A DNA stretch of 12,283 bases from CAZPUR01 sp964589815. Its GTDB lineage: Bacteria > Patescibacteriota > Microgenomatia > UBA1400. Position numbers and translations under genes: made by a program. Every line of letters starts with the position of its first letter. Position 1 is the first letter of the stretch. The stretch is from NCBI GenBank assembly GCA_964589815.1, contig CAZPUR010000016.1, positions 1 to 12,283 on the forward strand, read 5' to 3'. The notes under the pieces were generated by a model that was not told where the DNA came from, did no database searches, and was given only the letters and a program-made list of their open reading frames with translations. Positions 1 to 6,051 of this stretch are shown here, one piece after another.

Positions 1-171
1 CCAGCTCCATACGGGAATTACTTCCGGTTTTTTGGTTTTTTAGCCTTAAAATCGCAAATTAGCCAGGTTCGAGCCAAATTTTATTGTTTTTTGGAGTTAG
101 CCCGGAAACAAGGGATACCGGTGATGGGAATCGAATCTAAACCTGAAATTCAGTATCCAAATAATGGGTAA
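1..171 (+). CDS. C-terminal end of an unrecognised protein (5' truncated by window edge)
   Basis: Frame 1 is open from the first base to a TAA at 169-171, giving the last 56 residues of a protein that begins outside the window. The fragment is basic and mixed helical/strand, with a stretch ALKSQISQVRAKFYCFLELA followed by RKQGIPVMGIESKPEIQY. The rhythm (amphipathic helix, then a GIPVMGIES strand-like segment) looks like a folded domain, not a random ORF, but I do not recognise the family. No terminator-like hairpin follows the stop. The call rests on open frame and composition only, and the function is unknown. Confidence 0.55.
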   Translation, partial: PAPYGNYFRFFGFLALKSQISQVRAKFYCFLELARKQGIPVMGIESKPEIQYPNNG

Positions 172-431
172 GTTGGTAAAATTAACGTATTGAGATTAAG
201 GATATTTTTAATTCTCATTCTTCCTTTTGTATCGGCTGTCGTAAGCGCTTGAGTCACATACCTTTTTACAATCCGAACGAAAAAGGATGATGCAATGCTG
301 ATCGGATTATAGGAGTGATTTTTATACTCCTGCTGGTAGCAGGAGCCTACTTCTTTTTGGGGTAATTCACTGAAATTGAAAGTAAAATTAGTATGTGATA
401 CACTTAAAATGAAAAGAAGTTAGTTGAAAAT
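172..431. other. Gene-poor stretch with hydrophobic ORF remnants and a hairpin
   Basis: No convincing gene is visible. One plus-strand frame reads a signal-peptide-like run (LRIFLILILPFVSAVVSA, about 190-252) that stops at a TGA, and another reads VIFILLLVAGAYFFLG (316-366) and stops. These two hydrophobic scraps in different frames look like remains of a membrane-protein gene, but this is inference. A perfect 8-bp hairpin with a 3-nt loop lies at 327-345 (CTCCTGCT/AGCAGGAG). A T-rich tract follows about 8 nt later, which is too far for a clean terminator. Confidence 0.35.
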
Positions 432-590
432 ATGCAAAAATTAGCAAAAGCATTATTAATTATCGTAGCGATTCTTCTTGTGTTAAATGGCCTAATCAAT
501 ATATCTGATAATGGTGGAGTTTTGGCATACGACATTGCATCTATCTTATCAGGAATTGGATTTGCTATTGTGAGTTTTTTTATCATGTAA
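432..590 (+). CDS. Small two-helix membrane protein, unknown function
   Basis: An ATG-to-TAA frame encodes 52 residues. Residues 5-21 form a hydrophobic helix (AKALLIIVAILLVLNGL). A short polar link with SDNGG and a Tyr-Asp follows, and residues 36-51 form a second hydrophobic helix ending at the C-terminus (SILSGIGFAIVSFFIM). It would form a helical hairpin in the membrane. There is no clear Shine-Dalgarno and no near-consensus -10 at the spacing seen in front of other genes here, so expression is uncertain. The two clean helices separated by a polar turn favour a real or recently real gene. It is isolated between gene-poor stretches. I do not recognise a family. Confidence 0.4.
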   Translation: MQKLAKALLIIVAILLVLNGLINISDNGGVLAYDIASILSGIGFAIVSFFIM

Positions 591-1017
591 GCAACTATAA
601 AAAAAGAGATTTATTGGGTCAATTCGGACATATACCACTACTTCCACCTGTTACAACAGCAATTTTGCCTTCTAAATCCATATAGATTTAACGTTAAATA
701 CTGCAGTTTTTGAATATATGCAAAAAACTAATAAAAACGAGAAGAAAAAGGAAAGGAAAACATTGCCTCTGCTGAAAAAATCCAGCTATAATTACTTATG
801 CAAATGCGAAGCTGGATAAACCGAGGTGTTCTTTTAAGGCTGAAAGTTCTAAACCTAACTCTGGTGTGATATACTTTGATAGGTTCGAGCCCAGTACGGT
901 ATCCAGCTCCAAGCATAAACTTAATGCTTAAAAACCCTAGTGCTTGGTTACCAATAACAATGTCTTCAGGCTGATAGGCCCTCAGAACTAACAATTTTTG
1001 AGATTCTTTGATAAAAT
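591..1017. other. Gene-poor stretch containing a tRNA-like inverted repeat
   Basis: No gene is supported here. A minus-strand frame (728-994) is open but starts from TTG, runs into an A/T-biased low-complexity tail and overlaps the inverted repeat described separately. A short protein-like run in it (RAYQPEDIVIGNQ) could be a remnant. The octamer ATCCAGCT occurs three times in alternating orientation (780-787, 810-817 inverted, 901-908). The stretch reads as decayed sequence. Confidence 0.4.
810..911 (+). repeat. tRNA-like inverted repeat with terminal CCA
   Basis: Positions 810-818 pair perfectly with 900-908 (AGCTGGATA/TATCCAGCT), and CCG 821-823 pairs with CGG 897-899 across a 2-nt bulge. 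This is a 12-bp acceptor-like stem. It is followed directly by CCA (909-911) and encloses a T-loop-like GGTTCGAGCC (882-891). No standard D or anticodon arm can be drawn in the 73-nt interior, so it is not a functional tRNA. It may be a degenerate tRNA, a tRNA-like element, or chance. Confidence 0.3.
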
Positions 1018-1119
1018 ATGCCCGATCTTTTAATAAAAGGAGTTACAGATGAAGAAATTTTATTAATGCTTCACGAAAACTGTTGGCGCAGAATGGAAAC
1101 TGACCTTTTTGAGACATGA
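1018..1119 (+). CDS. Possible short antitoxin-like peptide (33 aa)
   Basis: ATG to TGA encodes 33 residues starting MPDLLIKGVTDEEILLMLHE. The opening pattern (short beta-strand LLIKGV, acidic turn, amphipathic helix EEILLMLH) resembles the start of FitA/VapB-type ribbon-helix-helix antitoxins, which usually run to 70-80 residues. If related, this is a truncated copy. There is no Shine-Dalgarno. A strong AAAGGAG at 1037-1043 serves only a 5-codon frame. Chance is a realistic alternative in such AT-rich sequence. Confidence 0.2.
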   Translation: MPDLLIKGVTDEEILLMLHENCWRRMETDLFET

Positions 1120-1141
1120 AATGATAAAATACTAAGTTAAT

Positions 1142-1613
1142 ATGACAAAAATTGAAAACGCTAACGCCAGGGAATTTATTCAAGCGCTGAGTCCAAGAAA
1201 TGCAGAATTTGTAGCGAATCAGTGCGCGGCTGACCTACAGATGACCAGAAGAGCTAGATTAAAAGATTCATCAGCCATTGAATTTGTTCAGGGCGAAAGG
1301 GAATTCGTAGACAGAGTTTTGGCAGCAGAGTTATTTCCTGATTACCCAGAACCTTTTCTTGAAATTGCTAAGGATGAGGCGGATGGACACGATGTGCTCA
1401 GGAAAAAACACCCATTATCAACATCAACAAAAAGGATTTCTGCTGAACTATATACCATGCAAAATTTACCAGAATTGTGTAGATTTAGAGCATGGAGCTA
1501 CCACTTTACCGCGTGAGAGGGGTTTGCCAGAGGTGATCGAGTGGCTGCTTGACCAAAATATTGTGCCCACCGACGCAAATTGCAGAATAATCCTAGAACA
1601 GAAAAAGGCTTAA
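1142..1613 (+). pseudogene. Unrecognised gene split by a +1 frameshift
   Basis: The first frame runs from ATG 1142 to TGA 1516. Its early residues look protein-like (AREFIQALSPRNAEFVANQC, then EREFVDRVLAAELFPDYP), but its last dozen or so residues do not. From about 1475 the +1 frame continues with protein-like sequence (DLEHGATTLPRERGLPEVIE, then WLLDQNIVPTDANCRIILEQ) to a TAA at 1611-1613. Joining the frames near 1470-1485 would give a soluble protein of about 156 residues. This is most simply one gene with a single-base deletion or sequencing error. Programmed +1 shifting is possible, but I see no typical slippery site. Its end overlaps the end of the convergent SDR gene by 4 bases. Family unknown. 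Confidence 0.5.
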
Positions 1614-2368
1614 CCGGCTAACCAACCGCCGTCAACATACAAAACCGTGCCAGTGATATAATCAGCTTCGTCAGAGGCGAGAAAAACGGCGGCAGCGCCA
1701 ATATCTTTGGGTTGACCGAATCTTTTTTTGGCTAAACGAGCCATCATTCCCTCCTTGGTTTTTTCGTCTTGCAACATCTCTTTAGTCATATCACTTTCAA
1801 TCACCCCCGGAGCAATGGCATTGACATTAATCCCCTTTGGACCCAGTTCAATGGCCATTGTCTCAGTTAAAGCCACTACCCCACCCTTAGAGGCGGTGTA
1901 ATGGGCAATATTGTTGAAACCAATCCCCACTCCACCAGAAGCAATGGAGGCAAGGTTGATAATTCTTCCCCCAGGACTCATTAATTTGATGGCTTCTTTA
2001 GCACACAAAAACTGACCTTTAAGATTAACGCTGAGAATTTGGTCCCAATCAGCTTCGGTGATTTGTTCAAAAGGGGTGAATTTCAAAATGCCGGCATTAT
2101 TAACCAAAATATTTAAACTCCCCCATTGGTTTTTAATCTCATTAAACATTTTGGTCACTGCACTGGTATCAGCCACATCGGCTTGAATAGCCAAAGCCTC
2201 ATGCCCCATTTTTTTAACTTCAAAAACGACTTGTTCTGCCTCTTCTGTTCTGGAGTGATAATTGATGACCACATCCGCTCCTTGTTTAGCCAAAGCTAAA
2301 ACAATGCCTCGGCCAATCCCCCGAGAACCACCAGTAACTAGAGCTTTTTTATTAGATAAGTCAAACAT
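1610..2368 (-). CDS. Short-chain dehydrogenase/reductase, FabG-like
   Basis: A 252-residue classical SDR, normal length for the family. An N-terminal Rossmann fold carries the nucleotide motif TGGSRGIG (residues 12-19). Arg40 after the second strand suggests NADP(H). Asp64 lies in ADV, NNAG at 90-93, Asn115 in SVNLKG, a catalytic serine at about 141/144, and Tyr157/Lys161 form YxxxK. A PG follows at 187-188 and the C-terminus ends in the typical VDGG. The sequence is closest in style to 3-oxoacyl-ACP reductase. No other fatty-acid genes are nearby, and many CPR genomes lack that pathway, so the substrate is open (a sugar or other carbonyl reductase is equally possible). It starts at ATG 2366-2368 behind a strong Shine-Dalgarno, unlike most genes here. 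Confidence 0.93.
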   Translation of the reverse strand: MFDLSNKKALVTGGSRGIGRGIVLALAKQGADVVINYHSRTEEAEQVVFEVKKMGHEALAIQADVADTSAVTKMFNEIKNQWGSLNILVNNAGILKFTPFEQITEADWDQILSVNLKGQFLCAKEAIKLMSPGGRIINLASIASGGVGIGFNNIAHYTASKGGVVALTETMAIELGPKGINVNAIAPGVIESDMTKEMLQDEKTKEGMMARLAKKRFGQPKDIGAAAVFLASDEADYITGTVLYVDGGWLAG

Positions 2369-2373
2369 TAAGT

Positions 2374-2379
2374 CTCCTT
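2374..2379 (-). promoter_or_regulatory. Strong Shine-Dalgarno of the SDR gene
   Basis: On the minus strand AAGGAG ends 5 nt before the ATG at 2366-2368, and a second AAGGAG lies just upstream (2381-2386). It fixes this start and contrasts with the leaderless-type starts of most other genes in the window. Confidence 0.8.
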
Positions 2380-2440
2380 TCTCCTTAATTAATCCTATCA
2401 GCTTGACAAATTCTTGGCAACTATGACACCATTAATAGTA

Positions 2441-3007
2441 ATGAAAAAGCTGCTCATGCTCTTGATTTGGTTTCCTTCAGCCTTAGTTACTTTAACCATC
2501 AGTCTTATTTTTTACTCTTACCGTTATGCTTATCTTCAAAAAAAAAGCCAGCTTAATTTAGGAGGTTTTAATATTTTTGCCCAAGTCTTGGGTTTTTCTT
2601 ATGATCTGGAAGAAGAAAAAGTCAAAGCTTATCTAACCAAGTATCATTCGCCGATGAAATCAAGCGCTGGCAGTTTGGTCAAATCGGCCAAAAGTTATCA
2701 GATTGACCCTTTTTTAATCGTGGCTATTGCCCAATGCGAGACTAATTTGGGCAAAAAATCTCCTCCGGATTGTTATAACCCTTTTGGTTTAGGCATTTAT
2801 GGTAAAAGAACCATTTGCTTTAATAACTGGGAAGAAAGTTTTGAACTAATGGCCAAAACTTTGAGGAAAAAATATTTTGATTATGGCCTAGATACGCCCG
2901 AAAAAATTATGGAGAAATACTGCCCGGCCAGTATTGAAAATGCTGATGGTCATTGGGCCAAATGCGTCATCAGATTTAAAACCGAAGCCGAAAATACCAT
3001 CCTATAA
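2441..3007 (+). CDS. Membrane-anchored glucosaminidase/lysozyme-like peptidoglycan hydrolase
   Basis: From ATG 2441 the protein has 188 residues. MKK plus a hydrophobic segment (about residues 5-26) forms a signal anchor, placing the rest outside the membrane. A lysozyme-fold glucosaminidase-type domain spans about residues 76-185. The likely catalytic glutamate is E100 in IAIAQCETNLGKKS, followed by YNPFGLGIYG, as in beta-N-acetylglucosaminidase domains (PF01832-like). Five cysteines (99, 111, 126, 161, 175) suggest disulfides outside the cell. It presumably cuts glycan strands of peptidoglycan. The frame is open upstream to a TTG at 2414 and an ATG at 2423, but no ribosome-binding site decides. 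I chose 2441 because it gives a normal signal start. murT and gatD downstream fit a wall theme. Confidence 0.8.
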   Translation: MKKLLMLLIWFPSALVTLTISLIFYSYRYAYLQKKSQLNLGGFNIFAQVLGFSYDLEEEKVKAYLTKYHSPMKSSAGSLVKSAKSYQIDPFLIVAIAQCETNLGKKSPPDCYNPFGLGIYGKRTICFNNWEESFELMAKTLRKKYFDYGLDTPEKIMEKYCPASIENADGHWAKCVIRFKTEAENTIL

Positions 3008-3015
3008 TATCCCAC

Positions 3016-3044
3016 TTGACACGTTATAAGACTTATGCTATTCT
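3016..3044 (+). promoter_or_regulatory. Consensus sigma-70-type promoter
   Basis: A perfect -35 TTGACA (3016-3021), a 17-nt spacer and -10 TATTCT (3039-3044). Transcription should begin near 3051, exactly where the following terminator-like hairpin starts. Confidence 0.75.
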
Positions 3045-3153
3045 ACTAAACAGATCCATTGGTAGACCTCACCGGGCTTACTGATGGATTTTTTTTACCC
3101 GCAGAAATCAGTTATAGGACGATTTGTTAAAACAAAGGCGATGTTATAACGTG
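3020..3153. repeat. 10-bp inverted repeat, operator-like
   Basis: CACGTTATAA (3020-3029) is repeated in inverse at 3144-3153 (TTATAACGTG). The first copy fills the spacer between the -35 and -10 boxes and the second lies 45 nt before the murT start. Each contains the near-palindrome GTTATAA(C/G). They could be paired operators for a repressor, possibly with looping. No regulator gene is identified in the window. Confidence 0.4.
3052..3096 (+). terminator. Hairpin with T8 tract right at the promoter's start site (short RNA or attenuator)
   Basis: Positions 3052-3059 pair with 3084-3091 (ATCCAT/ATGGAT core, extended by A-T and a G-T pair). A run of eight T (3089-3096) overlaps the stem end. 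GTA 3062-3064 and TAC 3079-3081 can extend it. Because the promoter at 3016-3044 starts transcription near 3051, the predicted product is a hairpin RNA of about 45 nt, or a terminated leader of murT. I recognise no known riboswitch class. Confidence 0.6.
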
Positions 3154-3162
3154 ATTAATAAT

Positions 3163-3191
3163 TTGCCTCTTGCTGATTAAAAGTCTAGAAT
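3163..3191 (+). promoter_or_regulatory. Promoter of murT, leaderless type
   Basis: TTGCCT (3163-3168), a 17-nt spacer, TAGAAT (3186-3191), then 6 nt to the GTG start at 3198. The start point would fall on the first base of the start codon, so the mRNA would have no leader. No Shine-Dalgarno is present. Confidence 0.55.
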
Positions 3192-3197
3192 TAACTT

Positions 3198-4583
3198 GTG
3201 TTTGACCTAAGACAATCTTTAGCTATTTTAATAGGTAAATTCATTCTTTTCTTTTTAGAAAAAGTCAATTTTGGCGGAGGCACGGCCGCGCCTGGTTTGC
3301 TGGCTTTAAAAATTGATTCTCAGCTTTTAAAAAAACTAAGCCAAAATCTTAAATTTTCCTTGGTTGTTTCCGGCACTAACGGTAAGACGACTACCTCGAG
3401 GATGTTGGCCTCTGTTTTAAAATCGGCCGGAATCCCCTATTTCCATAACCGCACCGGGTCCAATCTTTTAAGAGGAATAACTTCTGAATTAATCAAATGG
3501 TCTAGTTTAAGAGGAAATTTAGAAAACAAAATTGGCCTTTGGGAAGTAGATGAAGCAGTTTTACCCGAAGCTATTAGTCAACTTAAGCCGAAAATAGTGA
3601 TTCTGACCAATCTCTTTCGTGACCAGCTCGATAGATATGGCGAAATAGATACTTTAGCCAAAAAATGGAAACAGGCCTTAAAAGGACTAGCGGAAACAGC
3701 CACCGTTATTATTAATAGCGATGATCCCACCGTAGCTTCTTTAGGAAAAGATCTTAAGACTCAAGTGATTTATTATGGGATTAAGGATAAATCTCTTGGT
3801 TCTCAGACTTTATCTCATGCTTCTGATGCGACCGCCTGTCCTTATTGTCTCAGGCCTTTAAAGTATCTGAGTTGTTTTGTTTCTCATTTAGGTCGTTATC
3901 AATGTTTAAGCTGCGGTCAAATTCAACCTAAAACTCAAATTTTTTGTTCTGAGGCGGTGATTGAGCCGGAAAACTTGAAAATTAAAATAAATGGCCAGCT
4001 AATAAAGGTGAAACTTTCGGGTATTTATAATGTCTATAATGTTTTGGCCAGTTTTGCTACGGCCAAGGCTTTAAAGATAGATATTAAAAAAGTGGTTGAG
4101 GGTTTTCAGAACTTTCAACCGGCCTTTGGCAGATTTGAAGCAATCCAATTAGCTGGGGGTAAGAATTTGAAGATTCTTTTGGTCAAAAACCCAACCGGTT
4201 TTAACCAAGTATTAAAAACTTTAATTCGTTTGGCTGAGAATAAGAAAGTTGCCTTGTTAATTGCCTTAAATGACTTGATTGCCGACGGTCGTGATGTTTC
4301 TTGGATTTGGGATGTAGATATGGAGATGCTGCGCCAATTACACTTGGAAGCACTTATTGTTTCTGGCACCAGGGGATATGATATGGGGCTACGACTTAAA
4401 CACGCAAATTTCCAATTTCCAATTTCCAATTTCCAAATAGAAGAAAAATTGAAGACAGCAGTAGAAAAAATAATTAATCAGAATAATAAAGATTTATATA
4501 TTTTGCCTACCTATACCGCTATGTTAGAAATCAGAAAGATATTAAATAAAATGGGCCTGGTTCACAAAACCTGGGAAGACTAG
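3198..4583 (+). CDS. murT: Lipid II isoglutaminyl synthase, MurT subunit
   Basis: A 461-residue Mur-ligase-like protein. With GatD it amidates the alpha-carboxyl of D-glutamate in lipid II on the inner face of the membrane, using ATP and glutamine-derived ammonia. Visible marks: an N-terminal segment with GGGTAAPG, the P-loop GTNGKTTT (59-66), WEVDEA with Glu116, the signature NLFRDQLDRYGE (138-149), a Cys4 zinc ribbon inserted in the middle domain (C214-x2-C217 and C236-x2-C239), and a C-terminal DUF1727 domain (about 330-455) with LNDLIADGRDVSWIWD (357-372). Length matches the family. An odd run ANFQFPISNFQ (403-413) is encoded by four copies of a 7-nt repeat. The start is GTG 3198, supported by a -10 box 6 nt upstream. 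gatD follows after 162 nt. Confidence 0.95.
   Translation: MFDLRQSLAILIGKFILFFLEKVNFGGGTAAPGLLALKIDSQLLKKLSQNLKFSLVVSGTNGKTTTSRMLASVLKSAGIPYFHNRTGSNLLRGITSELIKWSSLRGNLENKIGLWEVDEAVLPEAISQLKPKIVILTNLFRDQLDRYGEIDTLAKKWKQALKGLAETATVIINSDDPTVASLGKDLKTQVIYYGIKDKSLGSQTLSHASDATACPYCLRPLKYLSCFVSHLGRYQCLSCGQIQPKTQIFCSEAVIEPENLKIKINGQLIKVKLSGIYNVYNVLASFATAKALKIDIKKVVEGFQNFQPAFGRFEAIQLAGGKNLKILLVKNPTGFNQVLKTLIRLAENKKVALLIALNDLIADGRDVSWIWDVDMEMLRQLHLEALIVSGTRGYDMGLRLKHANFQFPISNFQIEEKLKTAVEKIINQNNKDLYILPTYTAMLEIRKILNKMGLVHKTWED
4407..4434 (+). repeat. Heptamer tandem repeat inside murT
   Basis: Four exact copies of AATTTCC (7-nt period, 28 nt) lie in the coding sequence of the C-terminal domain, coding residues of about 403-413. 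The reading frame survives. Similar 7-nt arrays occur inside gatD (5168-5188) and elp3 (7787-7821). Confidence 0.85.
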
Positions 4584-4745
4584 GAAAAAATTAACCTAAT
4601 TAACCTAATTTCTCGTCCAGAGGACGATCATCCTTTGGTTGATAATTGACCTAAATAATTACCAAACACCAATTAGAAAATTTTAAACATGAGGAAATTT
4701 GTGCTTATTTAGAATAATTAGAGCAATTAGAATAATTAGAAATTC
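4584..4745. repeat. murT-gatD spacer with tandem repeats and two hairpins
   Basis: The 162-nt gap holds a 9-nt tandem (TTAACCTAA-type, about 4590-4610), a perfect hairpin TCGTCC-AGA-GGACGA (4613-4627), an adjoining hairpin ATCATCC-TTT-GGTTGAT with one mismatch (4627-4643), and an imperfect tandem of TTAGAATAA-like units (about 4709-4740) up to gatD. No T-tract follows the hairpins closely, so they are not obvious terminators. They belong to the CC-N3-GG hairpin set seen through the window. Confidence 0.7.
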
Positions 4746-5537
4746 ATGATAGTACATATCTGTCATCTTTATCCAGATTTGCTCAATATCTACGGTGACC
4801 GAGGGAATATTATAACCCTGGTTAATCGTTGCCAATGGCGAGGAATTGAAGTCAAGGTCGCCCCGATTTCTATTGGCCATAGGCTAATGGCTAATAAGTA
4901 TGATTTATATTTTGGTGGTGGTGGTCAGGATAGACAACAGTTAATTGTCAGTCAGGATTTGCAAAAAAAGGCCTTGGTTTTAAAAAAAGAAGCAGCAAGA
5001 GGAGTACCAATGTTAACTATTTGCGGTACCTATCAGCTTTTCGGCCACTATTTTAAAACCCATGAGAATACTAAAATCCCGGGCATTTCTATATTTGACG
5101 CTTACACCATTGCCTCTTATAAAAGAAAAATCGGCAACGTTGTTGTTAGACTTAATAAATCGCTTAATACTGGCTACTGGCTACTGGCTACTAAATTAGT
5201 TGGTTTTGAGAATCACTCTGGCAATACCTTCATTTCTCAAGGTGTTAAGAGACTAACACCTCTAAGGTGTGATAATCTTAACACCTCAACTTTACCTTTA
5301 GGTAAAGTGGTCAAGGGCTTTGGCAATAATGGAAAGGATAAAACCGAAGGAGCAGTTTATAAAAACGTCATTGGCACTTATCTTCATGGTCCGGTTTTAC
5401 CGAAAAATCCCCATTTGGCTGATTGGCTAATTAAAACTGCCCTAGAGATAAAGTATCAAAAAGAAATTAATCTAGAACCACTTGATGATTCTTTGGAATG
5501 GCAAGCTCATAAAGCAGTTTTGCAAAAGTCTTGCTAA
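4746..5537 (+). CDS. gatD: Lipid II isoglutaminyl synthase, glutaminase subunit GatD
   Basis: A 263-residue class I glutamine amidotransferase of the CobB/CobQ-like type. It releases ammonia from glutamine for MurT. Visible marks: the N-terminal HLYPDLLNIYGDRGN (7-21), the oxyanion segment YFGGGGQDRQQ (55-65), the nucleophile Cys93 in TICGTYQLFG, VGFENHSG (152-159), GFGNNG (191-196) and the catalytic His214 in TYLHGP. It is about 20 residues longer than Staphylococcus GatD. The excess lies where repeats have entered the frame: GYWLLA from three 7-nt units, and residues about 168-184 (RLTPLRC, DNLNTST) from two hairpin repeats, just before the native-looking PLGKV. ATG 4746 has no clear ribosome-binding site. 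Probably co-functional with murT. Confidence 0.94.
   Translation: MIVHICHLYPDLLNIYGDRGNIITLVNRCQWRGIEVKVAPISIGHRLMANKYDLYFGGGGQDRQQLIVSQDLQKKALVLKKEAARGVPMLTICGTYQLFGHYFKTHENTKIPGISIFDAYTIASYKRKIGNVVVRLNKSLNTGYWLLATKLVGFENHSGNTFISQGVKRLTPLRCDNLNTSTLPLGKVVKGFGNNGKDKTEGAVYKNVIGTYLHGPVLPKNPHLADWLIKTALEIKYQKEINLEPLDDSLEWQAHKAVLQKSC
5168..5188 (+). repeat. Heptamer tandem repeat inside gatD
   Basis: Three exact copies of TACTGGC, continuing into a partial fourth. They encode the TGYWLLA segment between two conserved parts of GatD. The array is 21 nt, so it keeps the frame. Confidence 0.85.
5242..5274 (+). repeat. Interspersed hairpin repeat inside gatD, copy A
   Basis: A 33-nt unit with hairpin ACACCT-CTA-AGGTGT (5256-5270). 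It matches the reverse complement of 9013-9045 at 31 of 33 positions. It encodes part of a stretch absent from typical GatD proteins. A second hairpin follows at once (5289-5308). Confidence 0.85.
5289..5308 (+). repeat. Palindromic hairpin inside gatD
   Basis: ACTTTACC-TTTA-GGTAAAGT, a perfect 8-bp stem, lies in frame just before the conserved GFGNNG region. Together with copy A it explains most of the extra length of this GatD. Confidence 0.8.
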
Positions 5538-5583
5538 ATAAGCCAATTTTTATTAAAATTACTCATATTTATTATAAGAAAAA

Positions 5584-5589
5584 AATAAT
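5584..5589 (+). promoter_or_regulatory. Possible -10 box, leaderless type
   Basis: AATAAT is followed by six A and the ATG at 5596. The spacing equals that in front of murT, fic and the DUF5674 gene, but the surroundings are so A/T-rich that chance is likely. Confidence 0.3.
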
Positions 5590-5595
5590 AAAAAA

Positions 5596-5790
5596 ATGGC
5601 TGAAGAAAAAATACAACAAGAGTTAACTGATGCTTGGATAAATCTGTCTCAAGCAGTTGTCGAAAATCTAGAAAGAAAGACAGGAAGAGGAGGGCCTTTT
5701 ACCGAAGAAGAAATAGGTTTGCTGTTTCGAATTAATGCCTTAGAAGCAGTCGAACAAGCAGGCTTACCGCCCGAAACGGCGATACTATAA
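5596..5790 (+). CDS. Small acidic hypothetical protein
   Basis: 64 residues, predicted all helical and soluble: a helix over about 1-28 (EKIQQELTDAWINLSQAVVE), a Gly-rich turn RKTGRGGPFT, and a second helix EEEIGLLFRINALEAVEQAG, ending LPPETAIL. The composition is balanced and unlike a random AT-rich ORF. No Shine-Dalgarno. No known family recognised. It stands between gatD and the tRNA-Leu region on the same strand and may share a transcript with the tRNA. A DNA- or protein-binding role would be a guess. Confidence 0.6.
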   Translation: MAEEKIQQELTDAWINLSQAVVENLERKTGRGGPFTEEEIGLLFRINALEAVEQAGLPPETAIL

Positions 5791-5833
5791 CTTTGTTTCT
5801 AAATTAGAGAATTGAAATAAAACAAGCTAGCGG

Positions 5834-5872
5834 GCCAGAGTGCTGGAATTGCCTGTCCTCCGAAGCACCCTG
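5834..5872. repeat. Inverted duplication of a tRNA-Leu 5' fragment
   Basis: Positions 5834-5851 repeat the first 18 nt of the tRNA-Leu at 5961 with one change. Directly after, 5851-5872 carries, inverted, the tRNA pieces GACAGGC and CAGGGTGC in an order that reads on the minus strand as a diverged 5' half of the same tRNA. The two arms can fold into a hairpin (CAG-A-GTGCT with AGCAC-C-CTG). No anticodon or T arm follows, so this is not a functional tRNA. Confidence 0.6.
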
Positions 5873-5879
5873 AATAAAA

Positions 5880-5948
5880 CACGGCTGAATAAGCCGAGTG
5901 CAATATCAAGGGCGGAGGAGGAGTAGACATTTCCGCCAAAGGCGGAAA
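5880..5948. repeat. Hairpin cluster before tRNA-Leu
   Basis: CGGCT-GAATA-AGCCG (5882-5896) forms a 5-bp hairpin. TTTCCGCC-AAA-GGCGGAAA (5930-5948) is a perfect 8-bp stem with a 3-nt loop, and its left arm can alternatively pair with GGCGGA at 5911-5916. No gene is here. The same CCGCC-N3-GGCGG core recurs inside elp3 (7771-7783). Confidence 0.75.
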
Positions 5949-5960
5949 GAATAACTTTAT

Positions 5961-6044
5961 GCCAGGGTGCTGGAATTGGTAGACAGGCACGGCTTAGAAC
6001 CGTGTGGTCGTAAGACTGTGAGAGTTCGAGCCTCTCCCCTGGCA
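5961..6044 (+). tRNA. tRNA-Leu (anticodon UAG)
   Basis: A complete class II tRNA. Acceptor GCCAGGG/CCCTGGC, a D arm with AATTGGTAGA, anticodon stem CACGG/CCGTG with loop CTTAGAA (anticodon TAG, reads CUA and other CUN codons), a long variable arm with a GTC/GAC stem around GTAA, T arm AGAG-TTCGAGC-CTCT, discriminator A. CCA is not encoded. The wobble base is U34. A partial inverted copy lies 90 nt upstream. Confidence 0.96.
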
Positions 6045-6051
6045 CTTCTGT

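Noticed and set aside
728..994. Minus-strand frame of 88 codons with a short protein-like opening
   Set aside because: Starts at TTG, ends in a low-complexity tail, overlaps the tRNA-like inverted repeat and matches no family. At best a remnant.
2403..2430. Promoter before the hydrolase gene from TTGACA at 2403-2408
   Set aside because: No acceptable -10 box at 16-18 nt spacing.
4115..4429. Minus-strand frame opposite murT
   Set aside because: Lies wholly within the conserved DUF1727 region of MurT; a coding shadow.
4570..4630. Intrinsic terminator after murT
   Set aside because: The hairpins at 4613-4643 are not followed by a T-tract, so termination is not supported.
4584..4745. CRISPR array or tandem-repeat origin in the murT-gatD gap
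   Set aside because: Units are short, adjacent and without spacers; only two hairpins and microsatellite-like repeats.
5799..6045. Two minus-strand frames over the tRNA-Leu region
   Set aside because: They read antisense tRNA (GERLELSQSYDHTVLSRACL-like) and hairpin repeats, a well-known source of false ORFs.
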